A stretch of 64,000 bases of DNA from Treponema sp. (lineage in GTDB: Bacteria > Spirochaetota > Spirochaetia > Treponematales > Treponemataceae). The stretch is from assembly GCA_017469785.1 (NCBI GenBank), contig JAFUFU010000010.1:1-64000 (forward strand). Reading direction: 5' to 3'. The notes under the pieces were generated by a model. It was given only the letters and a program-made list of their open reading frames with translations, ran no database searches and was not told the DNA's origin. How positions within the stretch are numbered: the first letter of the stretch is position 1; each line of letters begins with the position of its first letter. The position numbers were made by a program, and so were the translations under genes. Shown here piece after piece: positions 51,411 to 60,300 of this stretch.

Positions 51411-51842
51411 ATGAATTTTGGAATGATTGGTGCAGGTCTTGTAATGGGTATTGCGGCTATTGGCTCAGCAATTGGTATCGGAATCGCTGGACAGGGTGCT
51501 ATTGGTGCTTGGAAACGCTGTTTCATGGCTAATAAACCGGCTCCATTTATCTTGACAGTCTTCGCAGGTGCTCCACTTACACAGACAATCTACGGCTTCC
51601 TTCTCATGCAGCAGATGGCAGGATCTGCAAAAATCGCTGAGAATCCGCTTTTCTTCCTCGGTTTGGGAATTGCGGCAGGTCTTGCAATGTGTTTCTCTGC
51701 TATCGCTCAGGGAAAAGCTGGTGCGGCAGGCAGCGACGCTCTCGGTGAGACTGGAAAAGGCTTCTCTAACTACATCATGGTTGTCGGTCTTTGCGAAACT
51801 GTAGCTTTGTTCGCAATGGTATTCGGAATGATCCAGTGCTAA
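51411..51842 (+). CDS. atpK: V-type ATPase membrane ring subunit K
   Basis: 143 aa, four transmembrane helices as two hairpins. The ion-binding Glu is in GLCETVALF of helix 4; helix 2 has APLTQTIYG. By alignment with Enterococcus hirae NtpK, Thr and Gln in PLTQ, Gln in AIAQGK and Glu in CET match four Na+ ligands (T64, Q65, Q110, E139). Na+ coupling is therefore plausible. Confidence 0.95.
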   Translation: MNFGMIGAGLVMGIAAIGSAIGIGIAGQGAIGAWKRCFMANKPAPFILTVFAGAPLTQTIYGFLLMQQMAGSAKIAENPLFFLGLGIAAGLAMCFSAIAQGKAGAAGSDALGETGKGFSNYIMVVGLCETVALFAMVFGMIQC

Positions 51843-51864
51843 GGTAGACTGAATAATACAAAAA

Positions 51865-51957
51865 AACGGGCTCTCGGTGTGAACCTGCCAAGCGCCCCGC
51901 GGTGAACAAGTTCAAGCGGGGCTTTGTCAGAACCACACCTACGCCCGTCTTTTTTTG
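51865..51957 (+). terminator. Long composite hairpin after the V-ATPase operon
   Basis: An 85-nt imperfect hairpin: ACGGGC/GCCCGT, then GGTGTG/CACACC, CTG/CAG, CCCCGC/GCGGGG and an apical TGAAC-AA-GTTCA. It is followed by seven T on the plus strand and, read the other way, also ends in a T run, so it could end transcription from both sides. Confidence 0.7.
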
Positions 51958-51974
51958 CTTTTTCGGGCATTTTG

Positions 51975-52096
51975 TAGCACTGTATCATTTACAGAAGAAC
52001 TGGTATAGTTTTTGCCAGAACCCCGACTCCAGCCGCTATTTTTTTTGCTCAACTCGCAATGCTAGCATTGTATTATTCACAGAATAGCTGGCATAG
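51975..52096. repeat. Pair of 34-bp imperfect direct repeats
   Basis: 51975-52008 and 52063-52096 share 28 of 34 bases (TAGCA-TGTAT-ATT-ACAGAA...CTGG-ATAG). The second copy overlaps a perfect 14-bp palindrome CAATGCTAGCATTG (52057-52070). They sit at the border between the ATPase operon and the accessory island. Confidence 0.6.
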
Positions 52097-52104
52097 ATGG
52101 AGAT

Positions 52105-52473
52105 TTACTCCTTCAGCTTGTACACCATTACCCCCGCAAACACCGCGCCCAAAATCACAAGCCCTTCTGTGACGGCGGCTTTTCGCCAAAATGAGCGGCT
52201 TTCAAACAACTTTTCGCTTTCCCTCGCAAACTGTGCACTCAAATCCGCGTACTGCTCTTCAAGTGCCTCGCTTACTGTCTCTTCAAGAATCTTGTCGAGT
52301 TCGCCGACGAGCGCGTCATAATCAATGAAATCAGCCATTTTCTGATTCTGACTTTGCTCTCTCAACGGCTTCTCTGATTTTACGCTTTCCGTTTTCGATG
52401 GCGCGTTTGCCCGAATCGGAAGGTTTAGAGACAGCGCGAGAAGTACGCTGATTGTAATTTGCAGTTTTTTCAT
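52105..52473 (-). CDS. Small exported protein of the lysis cassette (spanin-like position)
   Basis: 122 aa. N-terminal signal (MKKLQITISVLLALSLNL), charged helical middle, C-terminal transmembrane helix (EGLVILGAVFAGVMVYKL). The 5' 143 nt overlap the holin gene in another frame, an arrangement common for spanin genes. There is no lipobox cysteine, so a classical unimolecular spanin is not certain. GGAG site before 52473. Confidence 0.6.
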   Translation of the reverse strand: MKKLQITISVLLALSLNLPIRANAPSKTESVKSEKPLREQSQNQKMADFIDYDALVGELDKILEETVSEALEEQYADLSAQFARESEKLFESRSFWRKAAVTEGLVILGAVFAGVMVYKLKE

Positions 52474-52735
52474 TTCTATATTCTCCATTACTCATTGATA
52501 CGAATTCCGAAATTGAACTTCCGAAATTCCCGACCGCTTTCGGCAAAACCGCACCGCACAGGGCGGAGATTATAACTGAAGCCCATGCCACCTCGCCGAC
52601 ATAGCCCGCGCGGAGAAGCACTGTCGCCACAAGCACGGCAAAGCCCTTGTAGCCCGCTAATTTTCCCGCGAGAAGCAGAAAACGCTTTACGATGTTAGTT
52701 ATAAGCTCGCGGTATGAAAAATCAATCGTCGTCAT
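52331..52735 (-). CDS. Holin-like membrane protein
   Basis: 134 aa. Two or three closely spaced hydrophobic helices (residues 15-75: GFAVLVATVLLRAGYVGEVA, SVIISALCGAVLP) and a long basic C-terminal tail. Translationally coupled to the endolysin gene (ATGA overlap). Consistent with a pore-forming holin. Confidence 0.68.
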   Translation of the reverse strand: MTTIDFSYRELITNIVKRFLLLAGKLAGYKGFAVLVATVLLRAGYVGEVAWASVIISALCGAVLPKAVGNFGSSISEFVSMSNGEYRNEKTANYNQRTSRAVSKPSDSGKRAIENGKRKIREAVERAKSESENG

Positions 52736-53184
52736 ACTCTCATCCCCCTCTTTACCATTTTAAGATGCGGATAAATGCGAAGTAGTTCCGCTCCCGTTCG
52801 AAAAATTCCCGCCTCGTTCGGCTCACATCGCGAAACATTCATATATTTTCCCTCGCACCAGCCCGCGACATGGACTGCCTTACCGCTCCCATCAAGGAAA
52901 AATGCGGCGTAAAGAAGATTTTTGTCCGAAAAATTCGTAACATTCTCAGTGAAAAATCCCCTGTAAAGCGCGTCCGCCGTCACTCTTACAGCCTGCCCGG
53001 TCGCAAGGCTCACCGCCGTGCAAACGCTGCCCGAACAGTCGCTTCCTTCTGGAGACTGACCGCCCCAGACATAGGGAGTTCCGTAAAATTCCATGAGGAT
53101 GTATTTGTAAACTTCCGACCCATTAAGCCCGCAGTCAAAAAGTTCAGCCGCATACTCGCCAAGTTGCTTCATATTCTTTTTCAT
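52732..53184 (-). CDS. NlpC/P60-type endolysin
   Basis: 150 aa. A single NlpC/P60 cysteine peptidase domain: YGTPYVWGGQSPEGSDCSGS with catalytic Cys49, and KAVHVAGWCEGKYM with the catalytic His near 105. No signal peptide, so export would depend on the neighbouring holin, as in phage lysis. It cleaves peptide stems of peptidoglycan. Confidence 0.82.
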   Translation of the reverse strand: MKKNMKQLGEYAAELFDCGLNGSEVYKYILMEFYGTPYVWGGQSPEGSDCSGSVCTAVSLATGQAVRVTADALYRGFFTENVTNFSDKNLLYAAFFLDGSGKAVHVAGWCEGKYMNVSRCEPNEAGIFRTGAELLRIYPHLKMVKRGMRV

Positions 53185-53423
53185 ACAACGCCCCCGTTTT
53201 CAAGGAATTTTGAAAGAACCGTGTAGGCTGCAGACACGAGGGCGACAAGCCCCGTCGCGAGTGACACGAGACGGCATAATCTTGCCGCCCGCTCAACGGA
53301 ACTTTGCTTGAAGTTCCCCTCCAGTTCTTCAAGCCGTTCAAGCGTTCGTCTCTTGAACTCAGACATCTCGCCCCTAAGCGAGCAGAACTCGCCATAGATT
53401 TTCGTAAGCATCTCGTTTTCCAT
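53181..53423 (-). CDS. XhlA-like small membrane protein
   Basis: 80 aa. N-terminal coiled coil (FKRRTLERLEELEGNFKQSS) and one C-terminal transmembrane helix, the layout of XhlA lysis accessory proteins. The start has a GGAGG site 6 nt upstream; the frame is open further upstream but without a start signal. First gene of the four-gene lysis cassette. Confidence 0.68.
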   Translation of the reverse strand: MENEMLTKIYGEFCSLRGEMSEFKRRTLERLEELEGNFKQSSVERAARLCRLVSLATGLVALVSAAYTVLSKFLENGGVV

Positions 53424-53645
53424 ACCGAGACCTCCTTTTTTGGAAAGCAGGACTTTCCGTGAGTTAGATGTCTGAAATATACAGCCGTTCTCGTGCTGAA
53501 AAATGATTATATTTCCAATCAACTTTGCGTAATAAAATATCATCATCTCTGCGCTTTCTTTCTGCGGTATATTGAACACAATAAAAGGCAGAACGAAGAG
53601 CCGCGTTGCGGAGAGTTCGCCGAAATCAAAATTAAGGAGTTCTAT

Positions 53646-54347
53646 ATGCTTAAAATCTTTTTAAGACAGAACATGACAGCCCATGCAAAGGCAAAGTACA
53701 ATTTCCGCTCTGAGAACGAGGCGGAAATCACATTCGAGAATCTCGTTGATGAGATGGCGGCAAACAACACCACCGTCACCAAAGCCGACATCACTGGCGT
53801 GATGGATGTATACAAGTCGGTCGTTCTCCGCTACACGCAACTCGGCTACACCGTGCGCGGTCCGCTCGGCTTGCTTTTTGTGACCGCGGGCGGAACGACT
53901 GACGACAAACTAGCCTCATTCCAGCCGAACATTTCCACGAACGATCACAATCTCAACCTCAGATTCCTCGCCGACACAGCGATTTCACGCTCAATCCTTG
54001 CGAACACGAAAACCGTGCGGGTGAGCAACAGACTCAAGATGATTCCGAGCATTGAAGATGTTCTTAACGCCGACGGAAACGACGAGAACACAATCAAGGC
54101 GGGCGACACAATCCGCGTTCTCGGAGACTATCTCAAGTTCGACCCGTCCGACGGGACACAGGGAATTTTTCTTGAAAAGGAAGGCGTTTCGACACGCCTC
54201 GATTACTATGCATGGAACACGAACAAGCGGATTGACACGAGAATTCCGAGCGACTGCGCGGTGGGCAAGTACACGCTCAAAATAAGCGCGAAGCCCTGCA
54301 CGATTCAGTACACGGAAGCCTTTTCTGAGGAAATCGTGATAAGCTAG
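53646..54347 (+). CDS. HU-like DNA-binding domain protein with DUF4469-type domain
   Basis: 233 aa. Residues 20-125 resemble an HU/IHF-related fold (ITFENLVDEMAANNTTVTKA, YKSVVLRYTQLGYTVRGPLG), and the C-terminus an Ig-like DUF4469 domain (GDTIRVLGDYLKFDPSDGTQ, YTLKISAKP). Such proteins occur in Bacteroidetes and spirochaete accessory regions; function unknown. The start has an AAGGAG site. Divergent from the lysis cassette across a 222-bp region. Confidence 0.78.
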   Translation: MLKIFLRQNMTAHAKAKYNFRSENEAEITFENLVDEMAANNTTVTKADITGVMDVYKSVVLRYTQLGYTVRGPLGLLFVTAGGTTDDKLASFQPNISTNDHNLNLRFLADTAISRSILANTKTVRVSNRLKMIPSIEDVLNADGNDENTIKAGDTIRVLGDYLKFDPSDGTQGIFLEKEGVSTRLDYYAWNTNKRIDTRIPSDCAVGKYTLKISAKPCTIQYTEAFSEEIVIS

Positions 54348-54365
54348 AAAATCTGACAAAAGAAT

Positions 54366-54401
54366 TTGCCGTGCCTTCAATTTTGGTACGGCATTTTTTT
54401 G
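54366..54401 (+). terminator. Terminator of the HU-like gene
   Basis: TGCCGTGCC, 9-nt loop, GGTACGGCA, then seven T. Confidence 0.92.
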
Positions 54402-54414
54402 TCATTTTTGTGTT

Positions 54415-54568
54415 AAAGTCCTATGAGTTTCGGGCTAAAGTCCTATGAACTTTCGCCTAAAGTTCATAGGACTACGAGCAAAACTCAGTTGAACTTTAGT
54501 CCGTAGTTCTGCTGACTTTGGGACGAAGTTCGACTGACTTTTCTTAAAAGTTCCACCGACTTTGCCGT
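54415..54568. promoter_or_regulatory. Array of seven contiguous 22-bp operator-like units
   Basis: Units start at 54415, 54437, 54459, 54481, 54503, 54525 and 54547, each exactly 22 bp with no gaps. The consensus is dyad-like: AAAGTTC-NNN-TGACTTT plus five variable bases. The first two units share AAAGTCCTATGA; unit 2 reads AAAGTCC-TAT-GAACTTT. The array ends 10 bp before the start codon of the LuxR-type regulator, placing repeated protein sites on one face of the helix about every two turns. Confidence 0.82.
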
Positions 54569-54578
54569 TAATAAAAAT

Positions 54579-55217
54579 ATGAATAAAGTTCTAGTGATAA
54601 ATTTCTCGCCGTCGGAGTATGCTATGCATACCCCCGTGTTCAAGGCTCTCTTTCCCTCCTCGCCGTTTGAATTTTGTAACAACAACGCTTTGTATGACAA
54701 GGAGATTTCATCAGATGACCGTGCATTAGTCGGATGCAATGCCGATGAAAACTCGGCTATGAACGCAATCTTTTATCTGAAAGAAAAACGGTGTCCTGTA
54801 ACGCTTTTCTGCGAGCGGAAGCCCAGCGTGCTTTTCTTGAATTTCGTTCGCAAGCAGGAATATTTGTCCTTGCTTTTATGTCCTGAGAGCATTGACGAGG
54901 TGAGGCAGTGCGGCGAGTGCATCGCTCGTGGCAATCGTTATGTTTCAAAAGTCGCACAGGACAACGCATCGGTTCGCTCACTTGGAAGATTCCTAGATTA
55001 CGAGTCGCTGAGCGAGATGAACAAGGAGCTTATGTTCTCTGTTTTTGAGGGGCTTTCGCTCAAAGAGACCGCCAGCCTCACAAGGAAAAGCGTGCCTTAT
55101 GTTCAGACGAGCCTTTCTCGCCTGAAAGAAAAATTCGGCGTGCTTGAAAAGCGAGAGTTATTCGTTGCGATGATGAAATGGATTGGGGTGAGCGACAGAA
55201 TTTCTCAGAGCGGGTAG
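54579..55217 (+). CDS. LuxR-type regulator with degenerate receiver-like N-terminus
   Basis: 212 aa. Residues 1-125 have receiver-like strands and helices (MNKVLVINFSPSEYAM, PVTLFCERKPSVLFLNF) but no clear phospho-acceptor Asp. Residues 145-205 form a NarL/LuxR helix-turn-helix (VFEGLSLKETASLTRKSVPY, VQTSLSRLKEKFGVLEKREL). The seven-unit operator array ends 10 bp upstream, so autoregulation is likely. No ribosome-binding site is evident. Confidence 0.78.
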   Translation: MNKVLVINFSPSEYAMHTPVFKALFPSSPFEFCNNNALYDKEISSDDRALVGCNADENSAMNAIFYLKEKRCPVTLFCERKPSVLFLNFVRKQEYLSLLLCPESIDEVRQCGECIARGNRYVSKVAQDNASVRSLGRFLDYESLSEMNKELMFSVFEGLSLKETASLTRKSVPYVQTSLSRLKEKFGVLEKRELFVAMMKWIGVSDRISQSG

Positions 55218-55459
55218 GCGACGGTCGCCGAAAGCGTTCCGCAAAGTGTTCTCCAAACGGGAATAACGACGGAAATTCCTTTAAGGGCGTGTCGGTAAAG
55301 AACGGGCGCAAGCTCCGAGAAAATCTCCACCTTAGAAATATTTCCGCCTTTTCTCACGGTCAAAAGACAACCAAGTTCCTTTTCCGAGCTGAGAATAGGC
55401 TCGGCATCTTTCTCCAAAATTCCTGTCAGAATGAATGTCTCTTGTTTTTTTACGCTCAT
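55205..55459 (-). CDS. Small protein, possibly OB-fold (SSB-like)
   Basis: 84 aa, beginning MSVKKQETFILTGILEKDAE. The pattern TGILEKDAE...LLTVRKGGN...VEIFSELAPVLYRHALKGIS resembles a short single-strand-binding OB fold, but the match is weak. CGGAG site 6 nt before the ATG. Its 3' end overlaps the regulator gene by 13 nt on the opposite strand. Confidence 0.5.
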   Translation of the reverse strand: MSVKKQETFILTGILEKDAEPILSSEKELGCLLTVRKGGNISKVEIFSELAPVLYRHALKGISVVIPVWRTLCGTLSATVAYPL

Positions 55460-55534
55460 AAACATCTCCGTTTGATTTATTTTCGGCGGAAAATGGTAGT
55501 GAAAACACCTTTTTATTTGTATTGATAATGGGGA

Positions 55535-55738
55535 GTATGTCGATAATAGCGATGTTCCGCTTGCTCCTGGAGGCGGATTTCCTTATGGTCTCAATCTGCT
55601 CGTGTCCGCAAGGCTAATGTCGCATCCTATGTTCTTCTCATAGAATGTCAGCACGGAATTGTAATATTCCTCAGTCCGCTTCGAGCAGCCCTCAATCCTC
55701 TTTGCGTTCAAGAATTGCTTGACAAGGTTCTTCTTGCT
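55535..55738 (-). pseudogene. Deleted copy of the tyrosine recombinase
   Basis: 55535-55603 matches 63313-63381 of the intact recombinase at 66 of 69 bases. It then jumps to sequence matching 63575 onward, a deletion of about 190 bp. Homology continues (SKRTEEYYN-like region) until about 55738 and then switches to sequence matching 63936-63968. The N-terminus and active-site motifs are missing. Confidence 0.85.
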
Positions 55739-55995
55739 TGCAGGCTTTCCGCAAGTTCCTTAACTTTGTCTTTTCGGCAAGAAGTTTGCTGTTCATTTCG
55801 TCTGGATTTATGCACGAGAACTTGTCGCCGCTCTTCATCGTTTTGTTTGTTCATGGCTAAAATATAGCCGAAAATGGCAGGGGAGTCTACGGTTTCTTCT
55901 AAGATTGCTACTCCCACAAACCCCTATTTGTGGGAGTGGCAAACAGAAATTTTGAATGGGCGGGGTACGCTATATGTAGCGTAGGGTATTTTTGC
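55739..55995. other. Degenerate remnant and cassette end
   Basis: 55740-55775 matches the coding end of the partial gene at the right window edge (KVKELAESLQA), here followed upstream by frameshifted sequence. 55908-55935 is a hairpin repeat (see separate entry). No intact gene seen. Confidence 0.55.
55908..55935 (-). repeat. Cassette-end palindrome, copy A
   Basis: ACTCCCACAAA-CCCCTA-TTTGTGGGAGT, a perfect 11-bp stem. Its core equals that of the 48-bp repeats at 61448 and 62610. It lies 60 nt after the stop of the immunity gene at 55996 on the same strand. Confidence 0.8.
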
Positions 55996-56544
55996 TTACT
56001 TATCAAAACATAATTGAACTCTGCATGGTTTTGATAAAAATTTTTCGTTTTGTAAATTTTTCAGAACTTTTTGGTAATTAGGAAAAAGCATAGGAAACAG
56101 AATCCTATATGTCAAAACAACATTCTTCATGCTTTTGTTTAATTTATAAGTATAGTTTTCCCCATCCTTAATAAAGATATATCTGTATTCTCCTGTAAGT
56201 TTTCCATCTATCCGTATTTCATGAAAATCTAATTCATAAAATATTTTTTTATTTTTTGAAAGAATTGTCCGTGTATTCGTATCTTGTATATATTCGACAA
56301 AACCTATAAATCGTTCTGAAGGTAGAGTTTCACCATCAACGGTTATGCTTTCAATCACTACCGCCAAAGATATGTTCTCCATAAAATAACGGAAATGCCA
56401 TTTTTCATAGGCACACGGCAGCTGAAAACTCAGATGATCATTAAATTTGCTAGAGTTGTAGATTTTCTCAACGTCGGCTGAATATAGACAACCGATTTGG
56501 AAAAAGAGAAAAAACATTATAAAATATGATTTTAAGGTCGCCAT
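55996..56544 (-). CDS. Putative immunity protein of orphan Rhs toxin A (exported)
   Basis: 182 aa, unrecognised. Signal peptide MATLKSYFIMFFLFFQIGCL with a possible lipobox (QIGC). Low GC and rare codons relative to the core genes. Its start overlaps the end of the toxin gene by 13 nt on the same strand, the standard toxin-immunity layout. Confidence 0.68.
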   Translation of the reverse strand: MATLKSYFIMFFLFFQIGCLYSADVEKIYNSSKFNDHLSFQLPCAYEKWHFRYFMENISLAVVIESITVDGETLPSERFIGFVEYIQDTNTRTILSKNKKIFYELDFHEIRIDGKLTGEYRYIFIKDGENYTYKLNKSMKNVVLTYRILFPMLFPNYQKVLKNLQNEKFLSKPCRVQLCFDK

Positions 56545-57245
56545 TCGCTTGTTTTTCCCGTGAATTTATTCTTTAAATTCCATGTTTTTGTCTCAAAATT
56601 ATATATAGGCATATTCCATTTAGCACCGAATGATGATGTATAGATTTTTCTTTGCCCACTTAATCCTAAATAAGCTCTATATTCATTTTGCATGGCAACG
56701 GCAACTGTTTCATCTAATTCGGATAGCATATTTCTTATATTACTGTTTTTCCCGTGTAGAAAAACAGCCCGACCTTTATAACATTCATACGAGTGTCCTG
56801 ATAATTCATGTGCGATAATTTCGCCAAGACTTGTTTTTACACCATCAAGTTTTTTATTTTCTTGGGCTAAAGATATTGTAATGTTGCTTCCACAACCGTT
56901 ACCATCGCTCGCAGACTCCTCATTTGCTGGCTCAACATTTGAACCACCAGTATTAGAGACATTTATAAAAATTTTTATTTTTTTAGAGTCGGCAAGTTCT
57001 TTAGCTCTGTTTCCAGCAACAGTTCCTGAATTCTGAAGTTTGGCTGTTTCTTTTTGAACTCTTTTTAAATCAACTTCGGAAACATCGTCATCTTTTGACC
57101 ATATTAATTCTCTACCTGTGGGGTCTACATATGTTACAGGGTTGTTGCCCGCGTAGTGATACAAATTGCCATTGATGTGACTTGAGCGCATCAGAAAAAT
57201 CTGGCGAGAGAAACTGTAATTGTAGGGGTGGTTATATACAGACAT
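56532..57245 (-). CDS. Orphan Rhs C-terminal toxin A (HELSGH motif)
   Basis: 237 aa. Residues 24-43 carry the Rhs tip INGNLYHYAGNNPVTYVDPT, so the gene is a displaced toxin end without the YD-repeat shell. The C-terminal domain has IIAHELSGHSYECYKGRAVF and SELDETVAVAMQNEYRAYLG, resembling zinc-peptidase-like effector domains (the His/Glu motif with one extra residue between E and H). Four glycines and a cysteine precede it. TATAGT lies 9 nt before the ATG, giving it its own promoter. Toxic activity is inferred. Confidence 0.75.
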   Translation of the reverse strand: MSVYNHPYNYSFSRQIFLMRSSHINGNLYHYAGNNPVTYVDPTGRELIWSKDDDVSEVDLKRVQKETAKLQNSGTVAGNRAKELADSKKIKIFINVSNTGGSNVEPANEESASDGNGCGSNITISLAQENKKLDGVKTSLGEIIAHELSGHSYECYKGRAVFLHGKNSNIRNMLSELDETVAVAMQNEYRAYLGLSGQRKIYTSSFGAKWNMPIYNFETKTWNLKNKFTGKTSEWRP

Positions 57246-57366
57246 TTGAAAAACACTATACTACAACAGAAAAAAAAGCAAGATTAGTGAAAAAAACGAA
57301 TAAATTTTGAAAAATTCATAGAAATTCTGTTTAAAAAAGTTTTGCAAAGTGAGAGAATAGCCGGCA
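57246..57366. other. Divergent region between orphan toxin A and the Rhs gene
   Basis: AT-rich, 121 bp. A minus-strand -10 (TATAGT, near 57255-57260) serves toxin A. No good promoter or ribosome-binding site is visible for the Rhs gene. Confidence 0.45.
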
Positions 57367-60300
57367 ATGAAGTTCATTCAGTTTGTCGAGAGTATTTCAC
57401 AGAACGGCGTTGATACGGATGTCTATGAGGGCAGGGCAGGCTATATCAAAGCCACTCAGACAAAGGAATGGGAAGAGGACTGCAACGGAAACAGAATTGA
57501 TTATTTATATGATGAATGGCAGAGACCGAAGAGCATAAGAACATCTTACGACTCAGTTTCATGTCCTGCCGTGAGCTATGAGTATTCTTGTCCTGCTCCT
57601 GATATGCTCGGAAAACATGAAATGTGGTATGCCGTGACAACGAATAAGGTGACATTTGACAGAGATGATAAGTCTGTGATGAAAACTGTCGTTCAGATAG
57701 ATGGTGTCGGGCGTGCTGTCCGAACGGCGAAATCAGGTCTTGTTTATAATACTGACAGAAAAACAAAGGTAAGTGGTTGGAATGTCTCTGGTGCGGTTGA
57801 GTATGACCGTAAGGGAAGAGCCGTTGCCGAAAGCATGACGGACTTTATTCCAGGTGATTTATCTGCTCTGCTTGGAACTTTCCCAAAAATTGGCAGATAT
57901 TACAATGAATATACTTACGATGAAAAAGACAGGAAGATTAAAACTGTGCTTCCAGACGGTTCGGTTCAGACAGAAGAATTCTTTGTCCGTGACGGAAATA
58001 GCGTGAATGAAAGCCGTGATCCGCTTGGAAGAATTACCCGTCGGACAAGCGACAGCAGGGGAAATATACTTGAGGTGCTTAAGCTGGACAATGATGCTGC
58101 TGGAAGCGTTCTGACAAGAGTTTCCTATGAGTATAACGGCATCGGAGAGATGGTGGCCGCCTATGATGCCGAAAACCATCCTATAACTGTTGAATATGAC
58201 CTTCTCGGACGAAAGACCGCGCTTTGCAGCATTGATTCAGGCAGACAGGAATTTGAGTATGACGAATGCTCAAACCTCATAAGGGAAACAAACAGCGTAC
58301 TTCGTGAGAACGGAAAGCAAATATATTATGAATATGATGGACTCAATCGTCTTGTACTTGTAGATTATCCAGATACAGTTGATACAGAATATACTTACGG
58401 TACGAGTTCAGACCGAAACATTCATGCAGCTGGAAAAATTCTCAGCAGACGTGATTCTGGTGGAACAGTGTCCTATGAGTATGGCTGTCTCGGAGAAGTT
58501 ACAAAAGAAATCCGAACACTGACGGCACATCTTAACGGTCAAAGTGATACTGAAACTGCCGTTATGGAGTATAGAAGCGATTATCTTGGTCGTATGCAGT
58601 ATATAGTGTACCCTGACGGCGAGAAAATCGTTTACGGCTATGATGACGGCGGACAGGTCGTGAGCGTTACAGGTACTCATTTTAATGAAGAATTCAAATA
58701 TGTTTCTGACATTGGTTATGATGAATACGGACAGAGACTGTACATCGACTACGGAAACGGCGTTCATACGGATTATAATTACAACAAGGAACGCCGTTGG
58801 CTTGACTCAATAGGAACTAAGAACAAGTGGGGCGTGGTGCTTCAGAACATCAGCTACAGTTTTGACCGAGTTGGCAATGTCAGCGGCTACACGAATGTCT
58901 GCACCGGTGAAGTCAACGGAAGTTACAGCACCAAGCAAAATTATTCTTATGACGGACTCTACCAGCTTGTGCTTGCGGAGGGTGAGACTGTTTACAATCC
59001 AAACAAGTCCGTGAACCCTGAGTTTACATCGACATACAGGCAGGAATTCTCGTTCGACCAGTATGGTCTCGGCAACATGACGGCTAAGAAAAGCTCTGAG
59101 ACCGTCTCTCCAAATAAGAAAATCGGTGATGATCTGAACTACACCTTCAAATATGTATATGATTATAGCTTCGCGCACAGGCTCGTGAGCATAGGAAACA
59201 GGTACTATCAATATGACTCAAACGAAAATGTCACGGTCGAGCAAGACGGAAGTTTTGACGAGGAGACATCTTCATATATCCGCACTGTCGAGACTGATGA
59301 CAGGGGCGTTAAATCCACTGATTACGGCTGGGGCTTGTTCAAGGACACAAAAGCTGCGAGCGAAAGCGAGAGATACAAGCGCGTTTATACTTGGGACGAG
59401 AAAAACCGCCTTATAGCGAGCGCGGATTCTTCGTATACGGTTAGCTATGTTTACTCAGAAGACGGAGAGCGAACGAACAAATACACTCTTTCAAGCGAGA
59501 CTCTTTACTTCAACAAAATGTGGACTCTCCACACAGACGCGGGCAACGCGACCGAAGGCGGGCAGACATCGAAGCACATCTACCTAGGCGACACCCGTAT
59601 CGTCACCAAGCTAAACAGCGGTACTAATCCGACTTACAGCGAGGAGTACAACAGACAGTATTATTACCATGCCGACCACCTCGGAAGCGCGCACCTCATA
59701 ACTGACAAGGACGGAAATGAGTACCAGAGGCTTGAGTACACGCCTTACGGTGAAATCTGGGTGGAGAAGACAAGCAACACCGGACTGGAGTACCTTCCGT
59801 ACAAGTTCACTGGCAAGGAGATGGACAGCGAGACAGGGCTGTATTACTATGGAGCGCGATACCTCGACCCGAAATATTCACGATGGCTCTCAACCGACCC
59901 TGCATTGGGCGATTATATCCCGCAGGCTCCGATTAGCGATGAGGCGAAGAAGCACAACCAAAATTTGCCCGGCATGGGCGGTGTGTTCAATCACATCAAT
60001 GGCAATTTGTATCACTACGGGGCGAACAATCCTGTCAAGTATACAGACCCTGACGGAGAATTTATTTCAGTATTCATTGGTTGTGCTATTGCAGTCGGTA
60101 TTTTTATGCTTCCTAGGCGACATGATGAAGGCTATCTCTATTTTGACAACTGGCAGCCACAACGAATGGGCGGTTATTATAATCCATATGAGTTTTTTAC
60201 TTCCAACAATGTTTGTTGTAATATAGACAGCCTTAGAACTGATTTTACCAATTCAAAAGAAAAGAGTTCATCGATTTGGCTTTGGAAAGGCAATTATAAT

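Noticed and set aside
51865..51957. Signal recognition particle RNA (4.5S) or similar
   Set aside because: Length and single-hairpin shape fit, but the conserved GGAA-type tetraloop and flanking asymmetric loop are missing.
52870..53226. Plus-strand 118-codon frame opposite the endolysin
   Set aside because: Antisense to a gene with clear NlpC/P60 motifs.
54415..54568. CRISPR array
   Set aside because: The 22-bp units are contiguous, degenerate and without spacers; no cas genes nearby.
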